DNA of 48,265 nt from Acidimicrobiaceae bacterium (GTDB lineage Bacteria; Actinomycetota; Acidimicrobiia; Acidimicrobiales; RAAP-2): the NCBI GenBank assembly GCA_003160115.1, contig PLQL01000024.1, positions 1 to 48,265 of the forward strand, in the 5' to 3' direction. The notes below the pieces were generated by a model. It made no database searches. It was not told where the DNA came from and saw only the letters and a list, made by a program, of their open reading frames with translations. Each line of letters opens with the position of its first letter. Position 1 is the stretch's first letter. Made by a program: the position numbers and the translations under genes. This document shows, piece by piece, positions 18,076-27,747 of the stretch.

Positions 18076-21000
18076 CCGATGGACCGTTGCAGCAGGTCGG
18101 CCTGCTCGGCGGCGTGGACGAGACCGCTGCCCGTGGCGGGACTCGCCGACTCGGCGCGGGCCACGTGGCTCACCTTCTTCTCTCGCAGCTGATGATGCAT
18201 CTGCAGGTGCACGAAAGGCCACGCGCCCATGTTTTCGGGCTCTTCTTGCAGCCACACGACCTCGTCGGCGTTGGGATACGACGCCAAGACCTCTTCGATG
18301 CGTTCAGTCGGCCAAGGGTAGAGCTGCTCCACGCGCACGACGGCCACCGACGCGTCGATCTCGTTGCGCTTCCCAATCGCCTCGTGGGCGATCTTGCCTG
18401 TCGCGAGCACGACGCGACGTACGGCCGCTCGGTCCTCGATCGAATCGTCGAGCACAGTCTGGAACGAGCCGGACTCGAACTCTTCGAGTTTGGAGCGAGT
18501 CTGGACTGCGCGCAGCATCGACTTGGGCGTGAAGACGATGAGAGGCGTGATGTGCTCGCGCAGCACCTGACTTCGCAGCAAATGGAAGTACTGCGCTGCC
18601 GTCGTGGGCTGGGCTACGCGAATGTTGTTGCGCGCGCACAGCGACAAGAAGCGCTCGATTCGCCCACTTGAATGCTCGGGTCCCTGGCCCTCGAAGCCGT
18701 GCGGCAGCAGCATCACGAGACTGGCGTGCTGGCCCCACTTGTCTTCGGCGGCCACGAGGAAGTTGTCGATGATGATTTCGGCACCGTTGACGAAGTCGCC
18801 GAACTGCGCTTCCCACGCGACCAAGGTGTTGGTCGCCTCCACCGAGTACCCGTAGTCGAAGCCCAGGGCGGCGTATTCACTGAGAAAGGAGTCACGCACC
18901 GTGAAGAACGCCGCCGAGTCGAGGTTCGCCAGGGGTACGTACTGGGTACCGTCCTCGTAATCGATGAGCGCGGCGTGGCGATGTGAGAAGGTCCCGCGAC
19001 GCGAGTCCTGACCCATGAGCCGGACGTTGGAACCACCTTTGACGAGCGTCCCGAAGGCGAGCGCCTCTCCCAACGCCCAGTCGACCTCACCCGCGTCGAG
19101 CATTGCTTGGCGCTGAGTGAATTGACGCTCCAACTTGGGGTGGATCGTGAACCCCTCGGGTGCGGTGATGGTGACGCGCGCGATCTCGAGCAAAGTTACC
19201 CGGTCGACGCCCGTCGGCGGCGCCGCCAAGTCCTCTGGGAAGTCCGCGATCGGCACGCCCTCGAGACTGGGTATGGGAACGGTGCGCACCTCGTCGAGGA
19301 CCGACTGGAGTCGAGCGTTGAACTGGTCGAGCTCGGCTTCGGCTTGTTCGATCGAGATGTCGCCGCGTCGTACCAGAGTCTCGGTGTAGATCTTTCGCAC
19401 GGACCGCATTTGGTCGATGATCTTGTACATCTGAGGTTGGGTGTAACTCGGATCATCACCCTCGTTGTGACCGTGACGCCGGTAACAGACGATGTCCAAA
19501 ACCACGTCGCGGTGGAACGTTTCACGGTAGTCGTAGGCGAGGCGCGCGGCGCGCGCACACGCTTCAGGGTCATCGCCGTTCACGTGGAAGATCGGTGCCT
19601 GGATCATCTTGGCCACGTCGGTCGGGTAATAACTCGTCCGCGCCGACTCCGGGGCAGTGGTGAAGCCGACCTGGTTGTTGATCACGATGTGAATCGATCC
19701 CCCGACGCGGTAGCCCGAGAGTTGGGACATGTTGAGGGTCTCGGCGACCACACCCTGACCCGCGAAAGCGGCGTCACCGTGGATGAGAATCGCCAAGTAG
19801 GGAAAGACCGAGGCCATCTTATCCCATTGCGTGCCGTCACTGGGTCGGATGACGAGGTCTTGCTTGGCGCGCACGATGCCCTCGACGACGGGGCTCACCG
19901 CTTCGAGGTGCGAAGGATTCGAAGCCATCGAGACCTCGATCGCTGCACCGCGAGGATTCTTGAACGTGCCACGCGAACCCTTGTGGTATTTCACGTCGCC
20001 GCTGCCCTGGACGCTCTCGGGATCGAGATTGCCCTCGAACTCCGAGAAAATGTCGCTGTAGGACTTGCCCACGATGTTCGCGAGCACGTTGAGTCGTCCA
20101 CGGTGCGCCATGCCGATCACGGCCTCGCGCAGTCCCTCGTCGGCCGCCACGTCCAAGATGGTCTGCAGCGCGACAATGGTCGACTCACCGCCTTCGAGAC
20201 CGAATCGCTTCTGACCGACGTAGCGCGAATGCAGGAACTTCTCGAAGACCTCCGCCTCGTTGAGCGCCTCGAGCACCCGGTGCTGCTGCTCGACGGTCAT
20301 GGTCTGCTTGACGCCCTCGACCCGTTCTTGGATCCAACGCTTCTGCTCGGGGTCCATGATGTGGCCGTACTCGATGCCGATCGTGCGACAGTAGGCGTCG
20401 CGCAAAATAGCCAAGATCTCTTCGAGGGTCGCTTCTTTCTTTCCCGCGAGTCCAGCCACCACGAAGGTTCGCTGAAGGTCCCAGATCGTGAGTCCGTAGG
20501 TCGCCAGGTCCAGTTCCGAATGCAGCGCCGGAGGTTCGCTCGACAGCGGGTCGAGGTGGGCGTTCAGGTGGCCGCGCACCCGGTACATGTTGATGAGTTC
20601 CTGGACCCGGATCTGCTTGAGGATCCTCTCGGCATCACCATCTCCGACGGCAGGATTGCGGTCCGTCGACCACTGAGCGGGTTCGTAGGGAATGCCGAGC
20701 GAGGTGAAGATCTCTTCGTAAAAGCTGTGACCACCGGTCAGACACTCGGCGACATACTTCAAGAACAGTCCGGACTCGGCGCCCTGAATGATCCGATGGT
20801 CGTACGTCGAGGTGAGGGTCAGCACCTTACCGACGCCCAATTCGGCGAGCGCGCGCGGGTCAGCGGCTTCGAATCCGGCGGGCCAATTCAGCGCTCCGAC
20901 ACCGAAGATCGCACCTTGACCGGGCATGAGTCGCGGTACCGACTGCACCGTGCCGAGGGTTCCCGGATTGGTGAGCGAGACCGTCGCGCCCACGAAGTCG

Positions 21001-21671
21001 TCAGCGCCGAACGAAGCGCTGTGGATCTTTCGCACGAGACTCTCGTAGGCGAGGAGGAACTCACGGAAGTCCAAGGTGTCCGCGTCGCGGATGACCGGCA
21101 CCAACAGGTTTCGAGTGCCGTCGGGACGCTCAACGTCGACGGCGAGTCCGAGGCCCACGTGCTCATGGCGCCGAACACCTGGCGTGCCCTTCTCGTCAAC
21201 CGCCTCGACGAACGTCGCGTTAAGCGCGGAGACCTCGCCGAGACCCTTCACGATGGCAAAGGCGATGAAGTGGGTGAAGGACACCTTGGCGCCACTCGCT
21301 CGTGCGAGCGACTCGTTGAGAGCTATTCGATTGATCTCCAACAACCTGGCGGACACCGTACGAACACTGGTCGCGGTGGGTACCGCGAGACTCGCGTTCA
21401 TATTGGTCACAATTCGCGCTGCGGCGCCCCGAAGCGGTGTGGCCTCTTCGTCGATATCGACAATGGCCCTGGGCGGCGGCGCGTGCACCACGCTCGTGGC
21501 GACCGTCGGCACCGTCGAACGCTGATAATCGGCGAAGAACTCGCGCCAACTCGGCGACACCGAGTCCGGATCGGCGAGGAAACGGTCGTACATGTCATCG
21601 ACGAGCCACGCGTTGGGCCCGAAGGAACCCTTTATCGCACGAGGTGAGACTGGGTCAGGTGGCGTAGTCAC
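18072..21671 (-). CDS. kgd: Multifunctional 2-oxoglutarate metabolism enzyme (2-oxoglutarate decarboxylase / E1 with fused E2 catalytic domain)
   Basis: FGPNAWLVDDMYDRFLADPDSVSPSWREFF; E2 core THFIAFAIVKGLGEV...SLTNPGTLGTVQSVPRLMPGQGAIFGVGAL...STYDHRIIQGAESGLFLK; E1 FGLEGGESTIVALQTILDVAADEGLREAVIGMAHRGRLNVLANIVGK; GQDSRRGTFSHRHA. GTG start. Confidence 0.97.
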   Translation of the reverse strand: MTTPPDPVSPRAIKGSFGPNAWLVDDMYDRFLADPDSVSPSWREFFADYQRSTVPTVATSVVHAPPPRAIVDIDEEATPLRGAAARIVTNMNASLAVPTATSVRTVSARLLEINRIALNESLARASGAKVSFTHFIAFAIVKGLGEVSALNATFVEAVDEKGTPGVRRHEHVGLGLAVDVERPDGTRNLLVPVIRDADTLDFREFLLAYESLVRKIHSASFGADDFVGATVSLTNPGTLGTVQSVPRLMPGQGAIFGVGALNWPAGFEAADPRALAELGVGKVLTLTSTYDHRIIQGAESGLFLKYVAECLTGGHSFYEEIFTSLGIPYEPAQWSTDRNPAVGDGDAERILKQIRVQELINMYRVRGHLNAHLDPLSSEPPALHSELDLATYGLTIWDLQRTFVVAGLAGKKEATLEEILAILRDAYCRTIGIEYGHIMDPEQKRWIQERVEGVKQTMTVEQQHRVLEALNEAEVFEKFLHSRYVGQKRFGLEGGESTIVALQTILDVAADEGLREAVIGMAHRGRLNVLANIVGKSYSDIFSEFEGNLDPESVQGSGDVKYHKGSRGTFKNPRGAAIEVSMASNPSHLEAVSPVVEGIVRAKQDLVIRPSDGTQWDKMASVFPYLAILIHGDAAFAGQGVVAETLNMSQLSGYRVGGSIHIVINNQVGFTTAPESARTSYYPTDVAKMIQAPIFHVNGDDPEACARAARLAYDYRETFHRDVVLDIVCYRRHGHNEGDDPSYTQPQMYKIIDQMRSVRKIYTETLVRRGDISIEQAEAELDQFNARLQSVLDEVRTVPIPSLEGVPIADFPEDLAAPPTGVDRVTLLEIARVTITAPEGFTIHPKLERQFTQRQAMLDAGEVDWALGEALAFGTLVKGGSNVRLMGQDSRRGTFSHRHAALIDYEDGTQYVPLANLDSAAFFTVRDSFLSEYAALGFDYGYSVEATNTLVAWEAQFGDFVNGAEIIIDNFLVAAEDKWGQHASLVMLLPHGFEGQGPEHSSGRIERFLSLCARNNIRVAQPTTAAQYFHLLRSQVLREHITPLIVFTPKSMLRAVQTRSKLEEFESGSFQTVLDDSIEDRAAVRRVVLATGKIAHEAIGKRNEIDASVAVVRVEQLYPWPTERIEEVLASYPNADEVVWLQEEPENMGAWPFVHLQMHHQLREKKVSHVARAESASPATGSGLVHAAEQADLLQRSIG

Positions 21672-21743
21672 CCCTCCAGCCTAGGGGCGACGAACACGCC
21701 AACGAGGGGACGCCACCACGAGCAAAGCCGGTAGGTTTCGCTT

Positions 21744-22556
21744 ATGAGCTCTGAGCGCGCGATTCCCCGAGGCCTGCACTTCGTGGCCGATTCGCCCGTC
21801 GAGGACCTGGCCGTCGCCGAACGCCGGGTCAAAGCGCCCCTCGCCAGCGTGATCTGCGTGCACGGCGGGCTCGACCGCGGCGGTTCTTTTGCCCGGCTGG
21901 CCCGACGGATGGAGTCTTTTGACCTCATTGCCTACGACCGACGTGGGTACCAGGGTTCACGGGGGCTCGTCCCACTCGGACTCGAGTTTCACGTCGACGA
22001 TCTGCTCGCCCTCGCTCGGCGTGAGGCGGAGAAAGGCCCGGTGCTCTACTTCGGTCACAGTTTCGGTGGCGTCGTGGCCCTCGGAGCCGCGCTACGCGAC
22101 CCGGCACTCTCCCAGCAGGTCATTGCCTACGAGGCACCCCTACCCTGGGTGCGCCACCGCGAAAATTCACGATCGATCCTTTCGGATGATCCCGAGTACG
22201 AGGCCGAAATGTTCTTTCGACGCATGGTCTCGAATAGTGCCTGGGAGCGGCTGAGCGAACTCGAACGGCGATCACGGCGCCTCGACGGGCCCGCCCTCTA
22301 TAGCGATCTCTCGCTCCTGAGCACCGGCGCGATACCCTTTGACCTTTCCCAGCTCGAAGTGCCCACCCTCTACGCGCACGGTGACGCGTACCACGTTGAG
22401 TACTACCGGTCCCTGTGCCAGGACTTGCGCGAACTCAGTCCCTGTTTCGAGACGCGCGAACTCGAAAAGGCGGGGCACGGCGCCCATCTTTCACACCCGG
22501 ATCTTCTGGCCTCACTGATCCTAAGTACGTGGAGGGAACGATGCGTGTTGGAATAA
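21744..22556 (+). CDS. Alpha/beta hydrolase
   Basis: ASVICVHGGLDRGGSFARLARRM, IAYDRRGYQGSRG, GPVLYFGHSFGGVVALGAAL nucleophile elbow; C-terminal AGHGAHLSHPDLL. Confidence 0.85.
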   Translation: MSSERAIPRGLHFVADSPVEDLAVAERRVKAPLASVICVHGGLDRGGSFARLARRMESFDLIAYDRRGYQGSRGLVPLGLEFHVDDLLALARREAEKGPVLYFGHSFGGVVALGAALRDPALSQQVIAYEAPLPWVRHRENSRSILSDDPEYEAEMFFRRMVSNSAWERLSELERRSRRLDGPALYSDLSLLSTGAIPFDLSQLEVPTLYAHGDAYHVEYYRSLCQDLRELSPCFETRELEKAGHGAHLSHPDLLASLILSTWRERCVLE

Positions 22557-23449
22557 CTGGCTCATCGGGTTTCATAGGTACCGCGCTGGTCCAGGCGCTC
22601 CTCGAGCGCGGCGATGAAGTCGTGCGTTTCATCCGACCCGGGGCGGATCAAACGGCCTCTACCGTGCGCTGGGACCCTTCGCGTCAACTCGTGGACGACG
22701 GTGACCTCCAGCGAGCGGGGCGATTGGAAGCAGTGGTACATCTCGCGGGAACCGGTATCGCCGACAAGCGATGGAACGACACGCGCAAACGAGAGATCGT
22801 CACCTCACGCACGCAATCAACAGCGCTACTCGTGAGCACGCTCGCGGCACTGCCCGAAGGGACACCACGACTGGCGAGCGGATCTGCCATTGGTTTCTAC
22901 GGTTCGAGAGGTGACGAAGTCCTGGACGAGTCCTCTTCGGCAGGTCACGGGTTTCTCGCTGACACTTGTAAGCAGTGGGAAGAGTCGGCTCTCGCGCTTC
23001 GTGCTCGAGGTACCACCGTCGCACTCCTTCGAACAGGAATCGTCCTAGACCGACGCGGCGGATCGCTGAAGCGCCAATTGCCACTGTTCCAGTGGGGACT
23101 TGGTGGGACTCTCGCGAACGGTCTCCAGTGGACGAGCCCAATTTCACTACGCGACGAAATCCGAGCCATTCTCTGGATTATCGATCACGACATTGATGGA
23201 CCCGTCAATCTGACTTGTCCGACGCCGCTGACGAACCGCGACTTCACCACAGTGCTGGCGCACGAGATGCACCGCCCGCACCTCGCTCGCGTGCCCCGGG
23301 TCGGTCTAAGGATTGTGCTCGGCGCTCAATTGACCAGCGAGGCCGTTCTGGCATCGCAACGGGTCGTGCCTCACGTCCTGCTCGAAGGCGGGTTCTCCTT
23401 CGAGCATCCCGACGCCACGTCAATCGTGCGAGCGGCCCTGGAGAAGTGA
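22541..23449 (+). CDS. NAD-dependent epimerase-like protein, TIGR01777/SulA-YfcH family
   Basis: MRVGITGSSGFIGTALVQALLERGDEVVRFIRPG...VVHLAGTGIADKRWNDTRKREIVTSRTQSTALL...SGSAIGFYGSRGDEVLDESS...PISLRDEIRAILWII. Confidence 0.92.
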   Translation: MRVGITGSSGFIGTALVQALLERGDEVVRFIRPGADQTASTVRWDPSRQLVDDGDLQRAGRLEAVVHLAGTGIADKRWNDTRKREIVTSRTQSTALLVSTLAALPEGTPRLASGSAIGFYGSRGDEVLDESSSAGHGFLADTCKQWEESALALRARGTTVALLRTGIVLDRRGGSLKRQLPLFQWGLGGTLANGLQWTSPISLRDEIRAILWIIDHDIDGPVNLTCPTPLTNRDFTTVLAHEMHRPHLARVPRVGLRIVLGAQLTSEAVLASQRVVPHVLLEGGFSFEHPDATSIVRAALEK

Positions 23450-23811
23450 CGATTGTCATTTCGCCGCAGATCTCGAATGTACTTTTTCGTGCAAACGAAT
23501 CGACGTGATCGCAGACTCACTTCAACGTGCTAGCAAACTAAATCACGCGGGACGTCCTTCAAAGTGAACATTAAAATACATAACTTCACATTTTGTTCGC
23601 ACTTTGTTGACTTCGCGATCTCTCGAGTGTGACCGGTCATCAAAGACGACGGACACCTCTCATCATCCATGACAATTCAGTGACAGTTCGGTCAGTGGAT
23701 GCCGCTCGGAAAACCTAGAAACGCATGACTTGTGGTAATTCATGGCATCGCGAGGTGCGTCACGGCTCAACTTCGAACGTTTCGAGAATGTTATTTCAAC
23801 CTTATTGGCGC

Positions 23812-23840
23812 TTGTAAGGGTACTTACCCTCGGGTACAGT
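23812..23840 (+). promoter_or_regulatory. Candidate promoter with operator-like palindrome in the spacer
   Basis: TTGTAA (23812-23817), 17-bp spacer, TACAGT (23835-23840); the spacer carries the inverted repeat AGGGTA-CT-TACCCT (23817-23830). About 70 nt upstream of the SBP start codon. Confidence 0.45.
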
Positions 23841-23908
23841 GATTGCCAGACCGCCGACGAAAGCCGGTGAAACAATATGTGACCACTTAGGTGGCGCTGG
23901 GAGGCAAT

Positions 23909-25729
23909 ATGTTTCGAAAAGTTAAGAATCGTGCAGCACTAACCATCGGGGTGGCCATCGCGTCCGCAGCCGTCGGACTCATTGTGCCGACGATCAGCGG
24001 TGCGGCGGCGACTCCTAACGTGATCACAATCGCGGAACCCGCGAACGCGACGCCAAACTATATTTTGCCGTTCTACCCACCGGCGAACTGTACGGTCACG
24101 AACACCTCGAACTTCCAGATCTTCATGTATCGACCGCTCTACTTCTTCGGTCTCGGCAACAATGCCGGTTTGAATACGGGAATATCGACTGGAAACCTTC
24201 CGAAGTATTCAAACGGCAACAAAACCGTGACCATCAACATGAAGGGCTGGAAGTTCGCCGACGGCCAGACGGTTGACGCCGAGTCGGTCTTGTTCTTCCT
24301 TAACATGTACGACGCCGTGCCCTCGGGCTTCTGCACCTACACCAAGGGTTTGGGTATTCCCGACCAAGTGGCGAGTGCCTCAGCTTCGGGTAACACTGTC
24401 ACGATCCACTTGAAGAGCCCCGTGAGTCCCCTGTGGTTCACGGACAACGAGTTGGCAACCATCACGCCAATGGCCAATAGCTGGGATGTGACGAGCGCGA
24501 CCAAGAAGAGCGACTGTGCGTCTGGTAAGTACGGTGCCGCTTCGACGATCGCCGCGTGCAAGGCAGTTCAGGCCTACTTGACCAAGCAGGCCGCCAACAC
24601 CTCGACCTTCACCGGCAAGCTGTGGCAGAGCGGCGTCGACGGTCCTTACAAGTTGATCAAGATGGACAATTTGGGCAACGCAGAGTTCCAGGCGAACCCT
24701 TCGTACTCTGGGCCTCAGAAGGCTCAGGTGGAATTCGTCAAGCAGGTTGCTTTCACTTCGACCACCGCTGAGCAGAACCAGTTGGAAGCTGGCAACATTA
24801 CCTATGGTTACGTAGACCCTTCGGTCTTGACGTCGCCGGCTCCATCACCTGGTACCGCTGGACCCAACTGGGCCCCAGTAGCGAGCAAGTTCAACCTCGT
24901 CGTGACGGTTCCCTTCTCCAACAACTACATGAACCTCAACTTCGGCAAGAACCCCGGAGCGGTGTTCTTGAACCAGTTGTACGTGCGTCAAGCGCTGGAG
25001 TCCTCGATTGACCAAGCCGCCATCATCAAGTCGGCGGACAAGGGTTACGCCGCCGCGACGTATTCGGCCGTACCGCTGAGTACTCCATCGAGCGAAGTCG
25101 GCAAGATCACCCAGCCCTACCCGTACGACTTGACGACCGCTGAAGCGGACTTCACGAAGAACGGCTGGACCGACCAGAGTGGGCAACTCGTTTGCACGAG
25201 CCCCGGAACTGGCGCTGGTCAGTGTGGCACGGGCATTACCCAGGGCCAAAAGTTGACCCTGAGCCTTGAGTACTACAGCGGCGTCCCGTCGTTGGCGACC
25301 GAGATGAATGCTGTGATCGCGGACTGGACGAGCCTTGGTATCGGGATCACCCAGACCACGGGTACCTTCAACGACACGGCTGGTTCATGCCCTTCGGCCT
25401 ACAACGCAGCGACCACGTTTGACATCTGCAACTGGGGTGGTGGCTGGCTGTACGCGCCGGACTACTACCCATCGGGCGAGCCGCTCTACTTGACCGGCGC
25501 CGGATCGAACAGTGGTCAGTACTCGAACCCGACGATGGACTCACTCATCAAGGCAACCTTGTCCACGAACGTGAAGTTGACGACTTTCGCACAGTTCACC
25601 GCGGACAACCTGCCCGTGCTGTGGGACCCCGTCCAGACGACACTCACTGAAGTTTCCAAGTCGTTGAAGAGCAGCATCGGCTTCAAGGACGTTTTGGAGA
25701 CTTGGACACCCGAGTACTGGCACTACTAG
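23909..25729 (+). CDS. ABC transporter substrate-binding protein (family 5, oligo/dipeptide type)
   Basis: Signal peptide MFRKVKNRAALTIGVAIASAAVGLIVPTISGAAA; YRPLYFFGLG, GWKFADGQTVDAESVLFFLNMY, NLNFGKNPGAVFLNQLYVRQALESSIDQAAII typical of SBP_bac_5. RBS GGGAGG upstream. Confidence 0.9.
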   Translation: MFRKVKNRAALTIGVAIASAAVGLIVPTISGAAATPNVITIAEPANATPNYILPFYPPANCTVTNTSNFQIFMYRPLYFFGLGNNAGLNTGISTGNLPKYSNGNKTVTINMKGWKFADGQTVDAESVLFFLNMYDAVPSGFCTYTKGLGIPDQVASASASGNTVTIHLKSPVSPLWFTDNELATITPMANSWDVTSATKKSDCASGKYGAASTIAACKAVQAYLTKQAANTSTFTGKLWQSGVDGPYKLIKMDNLGNAEFQANPSYSGPQKAQVEFVKQVAFTSTTAEQNQLEAGNITYGYVDPSVLTSPAPSPGTAGPNWAPVASKFNLVVTVPFSNNYMNLNFGKNPGAVFLNQLYVRQALESSIDQAAIIKSADKGYAAATYSAVPLSTPSSEVGKITQPYPYDLTTAEADFTKNGWTDQSGQLVCTSPGTGAGQCGTGITQGQKLTLSLEYYSGVPSLATEMNAVIADWTSLGIGITQTTGTFNDTAGSCPSAYNAATTFDICNWGGGWLYAPDYYPSGEPLYLTGAGSNSGQYSNPTMDSLIKATLSTNVKLTTFAQFTADNLPVLWDPVQTTLTEVSKSLKSSIGFKDVLETWTPEYWHY

Positions 25730-25765
25730 GAGTACTCGTTATTGAATAAGTGAAGTCGAGAATTA

Positions 25766-25805
25766 CAACGAGAAGAGGGGTCCGATTGGACCCCTCTTCT
25801 CGTTG
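25766..25805. terminator. Strong inverted repeat (18-bp perfect stem, 4-nt loop) between the SBP and permease genes
   Basis: CAACGAGAAGAGGGGTCC-GATT-GGACCCCTCTTCTCGTTG; no clear downstream T-tract. Confidence 0.8.
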
Positions 25806-25834
25806 CCAACTGAACTGGATGGTAGCCTAAGCCC

Positions 25835-26806
25835 GTGTTTTCGTACATTTTGAGACGACTTGTGCAGTCGGTAATCGTCCTGCTGATCGTAATTGTCATC
25901 ACCTTTTCGCTCCCCTATTTTCAGCCGCACGGTATTCTCGCTCCGGCGTATTCAGTCCTAGGGGCTCGAAGTACGCCCTACAACGTGCACATCTGGGCGT
26001 ACCAGCACGGCCTCCTCGGTTCGTACTGGACGCGTTTCTACCAATACATCTTTCAACTGGTCGTCCACTTCAATCTCGGTTACTCCTACAAGCAGGAGCT
26101 TTCCGTTCGCACGATCATCGCACTCTACGTACCGCGTACCGTCTGGCTGGCGCTGAGTGCGCTCATCTTCACCTTCATCATCGCAGTACCGTTAGGGATC
26201 TTCCAGGCTTCGCGCCGCAACACGACCATCGATTACGTCGCCACCGGCGGCGCCTTCCTGCTTTACGCCATTCCGACCTTCCTGCTCTGTCTCTTAGCCA
26301 TCGAGATATTCGGCTTTAATACCTTGCATCTACCTATCTCACCGCCCGAAGGCGTCGCTCCGTGGGCCATCTTCACGGATCCCAAATCATTCATCTTGCC
26401 GGTGGGTTGCCTCACCCTTCTTGGGGTCGCGGGCATCAGCCGCTTCATGCGCGGCAGCGTCCTAGAAGTACTGGTTCAGGACTACGTACGCACCGCCCGG
26501 GCCAAAGGATGCAGTGCACGGCGAGTGCTCTGGCGCCACTGCTTTCGCAACGCCCTCGGGCCGATTGTCACCATCCTTGGTCTCTCGATACCGGCGCTGT
26601 TCGGTGGGGCTCTCATTGTCGAATACGTCTTCAACTACTCCGGCCTCGGCCTTCAGACATTGAACGCCGCCCTTCAGTTCGATGTTCCCGTCGTGCTCGG
26701 TATCACAATTCTTGTGTCGATCTTCACCTTGCTCGGGAACCTCGCGGCGGACGTCACGCTGGGCATCATCGACCCCCGTCTTCGTATCCAGGGAACCGAC
26801 AAGTGA
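25835..26806 (+). CDS. ABC transporter permease, DppB/OppB-like
   Basis: MFSYILRRLVQSVIVLLIVIVITFSLPYF...YVRTARAKGCSARRVLWRHCFRNALGPIVTILGLSIPALFGGALIVEYVFNYSGLG (EAA-type loop). Confidence 0.93.
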   Translation: MFSYILRRLVQSVIVLLIVIVITFSLPYFQPHGILAPAYSVLGARSTPYNVHIWAYQHGLLGSYWTRFYQYIFQLVVHFNLGYSYKQELSVRTIIALYVPRTVWLALSALIFTFIIAVPLGIFQASRRNTTIDYVATGGAFLLYAIPTFLLCLLAIEIFGFNTLHLPISPPEGVAPWAIFTDPKSFILPVGCLTLLGVAGISRFMRGSVLEVLVQDYVRTARAKGCSARRVLWRHCFRNALGPIVTILGLSIPALFGGALIVEYVFNYSGLGLQTLNAALQFDVPVVLGITILVSIFTLLGNLAADVTLGIIDPRLRIQGTDK

Positions 26807-27708
26807 CCACGTCCGCCACTGACGTCGCCGCCTTCAGTGATCAGGACGTGCCAATTCCGCTGTGGCGTCAACGCCTCAAGGTGTTCATGGGGAACAAACT
26901 GGCGATCGCCTCGTGTATCTATCTCGTCGTCGTGGCCGCGGCGTGCTTTCTCGTGCCCCACCTACACCCCACGAACCAGACGAATCAAGCGATCGCCTTT
27001 GGGACTCCCCAGAACGAGCCGCCATCGAGTGCGCACTGGCTCGGTACCGACAGCAACGGTTTTGACGAACTTGGTCGAATCTTCTTTGGTGGCGAGTACT
27101 CGCTCACTCTAGGAATCCTGGCGGGATTCATCACCATCGTCGTCGGCACCCTGTACGGGATGATTGCGGGCTTCGTTGGTGGCGTCGTGGACACGGTGAT
27201 GATGCGACTGATTGACGCGTTCCTCTCAATCCCCTATATCTTTTTCCTGATTACGCTAATCACGATATTTGGGCGCTCCACGGTCTTTCTGATCTGCATT
27301 ATTGGCTTCACCGGTTGGTGGGGCAATTCTCGAATAATCCGGGGTGACGCCCTTCTTATACGAAACCTCGACTACGCCAAGGCGTCGACCTCGATGGGCG
27401 CGAGCAAGCTTCACGTCATTCGACGGCACGTCTTTCCGAATTCAATCAGCAACATCGTCACTGTCGCCACGTTCTCGGTCGCTGACGCCATCCTCTTCCT
27501 TTCGGCTTTGGGTTTTCTCGGACTCGGCATCGAGCCGCCTCAAACCGACTGGGGAACGATGTTGCAGTCCGGGGCCGACCAGATCCAAAATGGATTCTGG
27601 TGGGAGATCTGGCCGCTCGCGGCGATTTTCATTCTCGTGGTCATCTCGATCAACTACATCGGCGACGCGCTGCGCGACGCCTTTGAAGTCCGGCTCCTCG
27701 AACGCTAG
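26803..27708 (+). CDS. ABC transporter permease, DppC/OppC-like
   Basis: GTG at 26803 overlapping upstream stop; HWLGTDSNGFDELGRIFFGGEYSLTLGILAGFITIVVGTLYGMIAGFVGG...DYAKASTSMGASKLHVIRRHVFPNSISNIVTVATF. Confidence 0.93.
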   Translation: MTTSATDVAAFSDQDVPIPLWRQRLKVFMGNKLAIASCIYLVVVAAACFLVPHLHPTNQTNQAIAFGTPQNEPPSSAHWLGTDSNGFDELGRIFFGGEYSLTLGILAGFITIVVGTLYGMIAGFVGGVVDTVMMRLIDAFLSIPYIFFLITLITIFGRSTVFLICIIGFTGWWGNSRIIRGDALLIRNLDYAKASTSMGASKLHVIRRHVFPNSISNIVTVATFSVADAILFLSALGFLGLGIEPPQTDWGTMLQSGADQIQNGFWWEIWPLAAIFILVVISINYIGDALRDAFEVRLLER

Positions 27709-27719
27709 GCATCGGGCTC

Positions 27720-27740
27720 CAGGGAACCTCAAGTTCCCTG
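27720..27740. terminator. Candidate bidirectional terminator between convergent permease and ATPase genes
   Basis: Perfect inverted repeat CAGGGAAC-CTCAA-GTTCCCTG; adjacent second repeat GATCTC-TACTTT-GAGATC at 27743-27760 overlaps the end of the ATPase gene. Confidence 0.6.
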
Positions 27741-27747
27741 CGGATCT

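Noticed and set aside
19107-21647. 846-aa ORF on + strand
   Set aside because: Lies entirely antisense to kgd, whose motifs are unmistakable; long antisense frames are expected at high GC and the translation has no recognisable domain.
23840-23908. Named riboswitch in the SBP leader
   Set aside because: Small hairpins are visible but I could not match a known riboswitch consensus; a covariance-model search would be needed.
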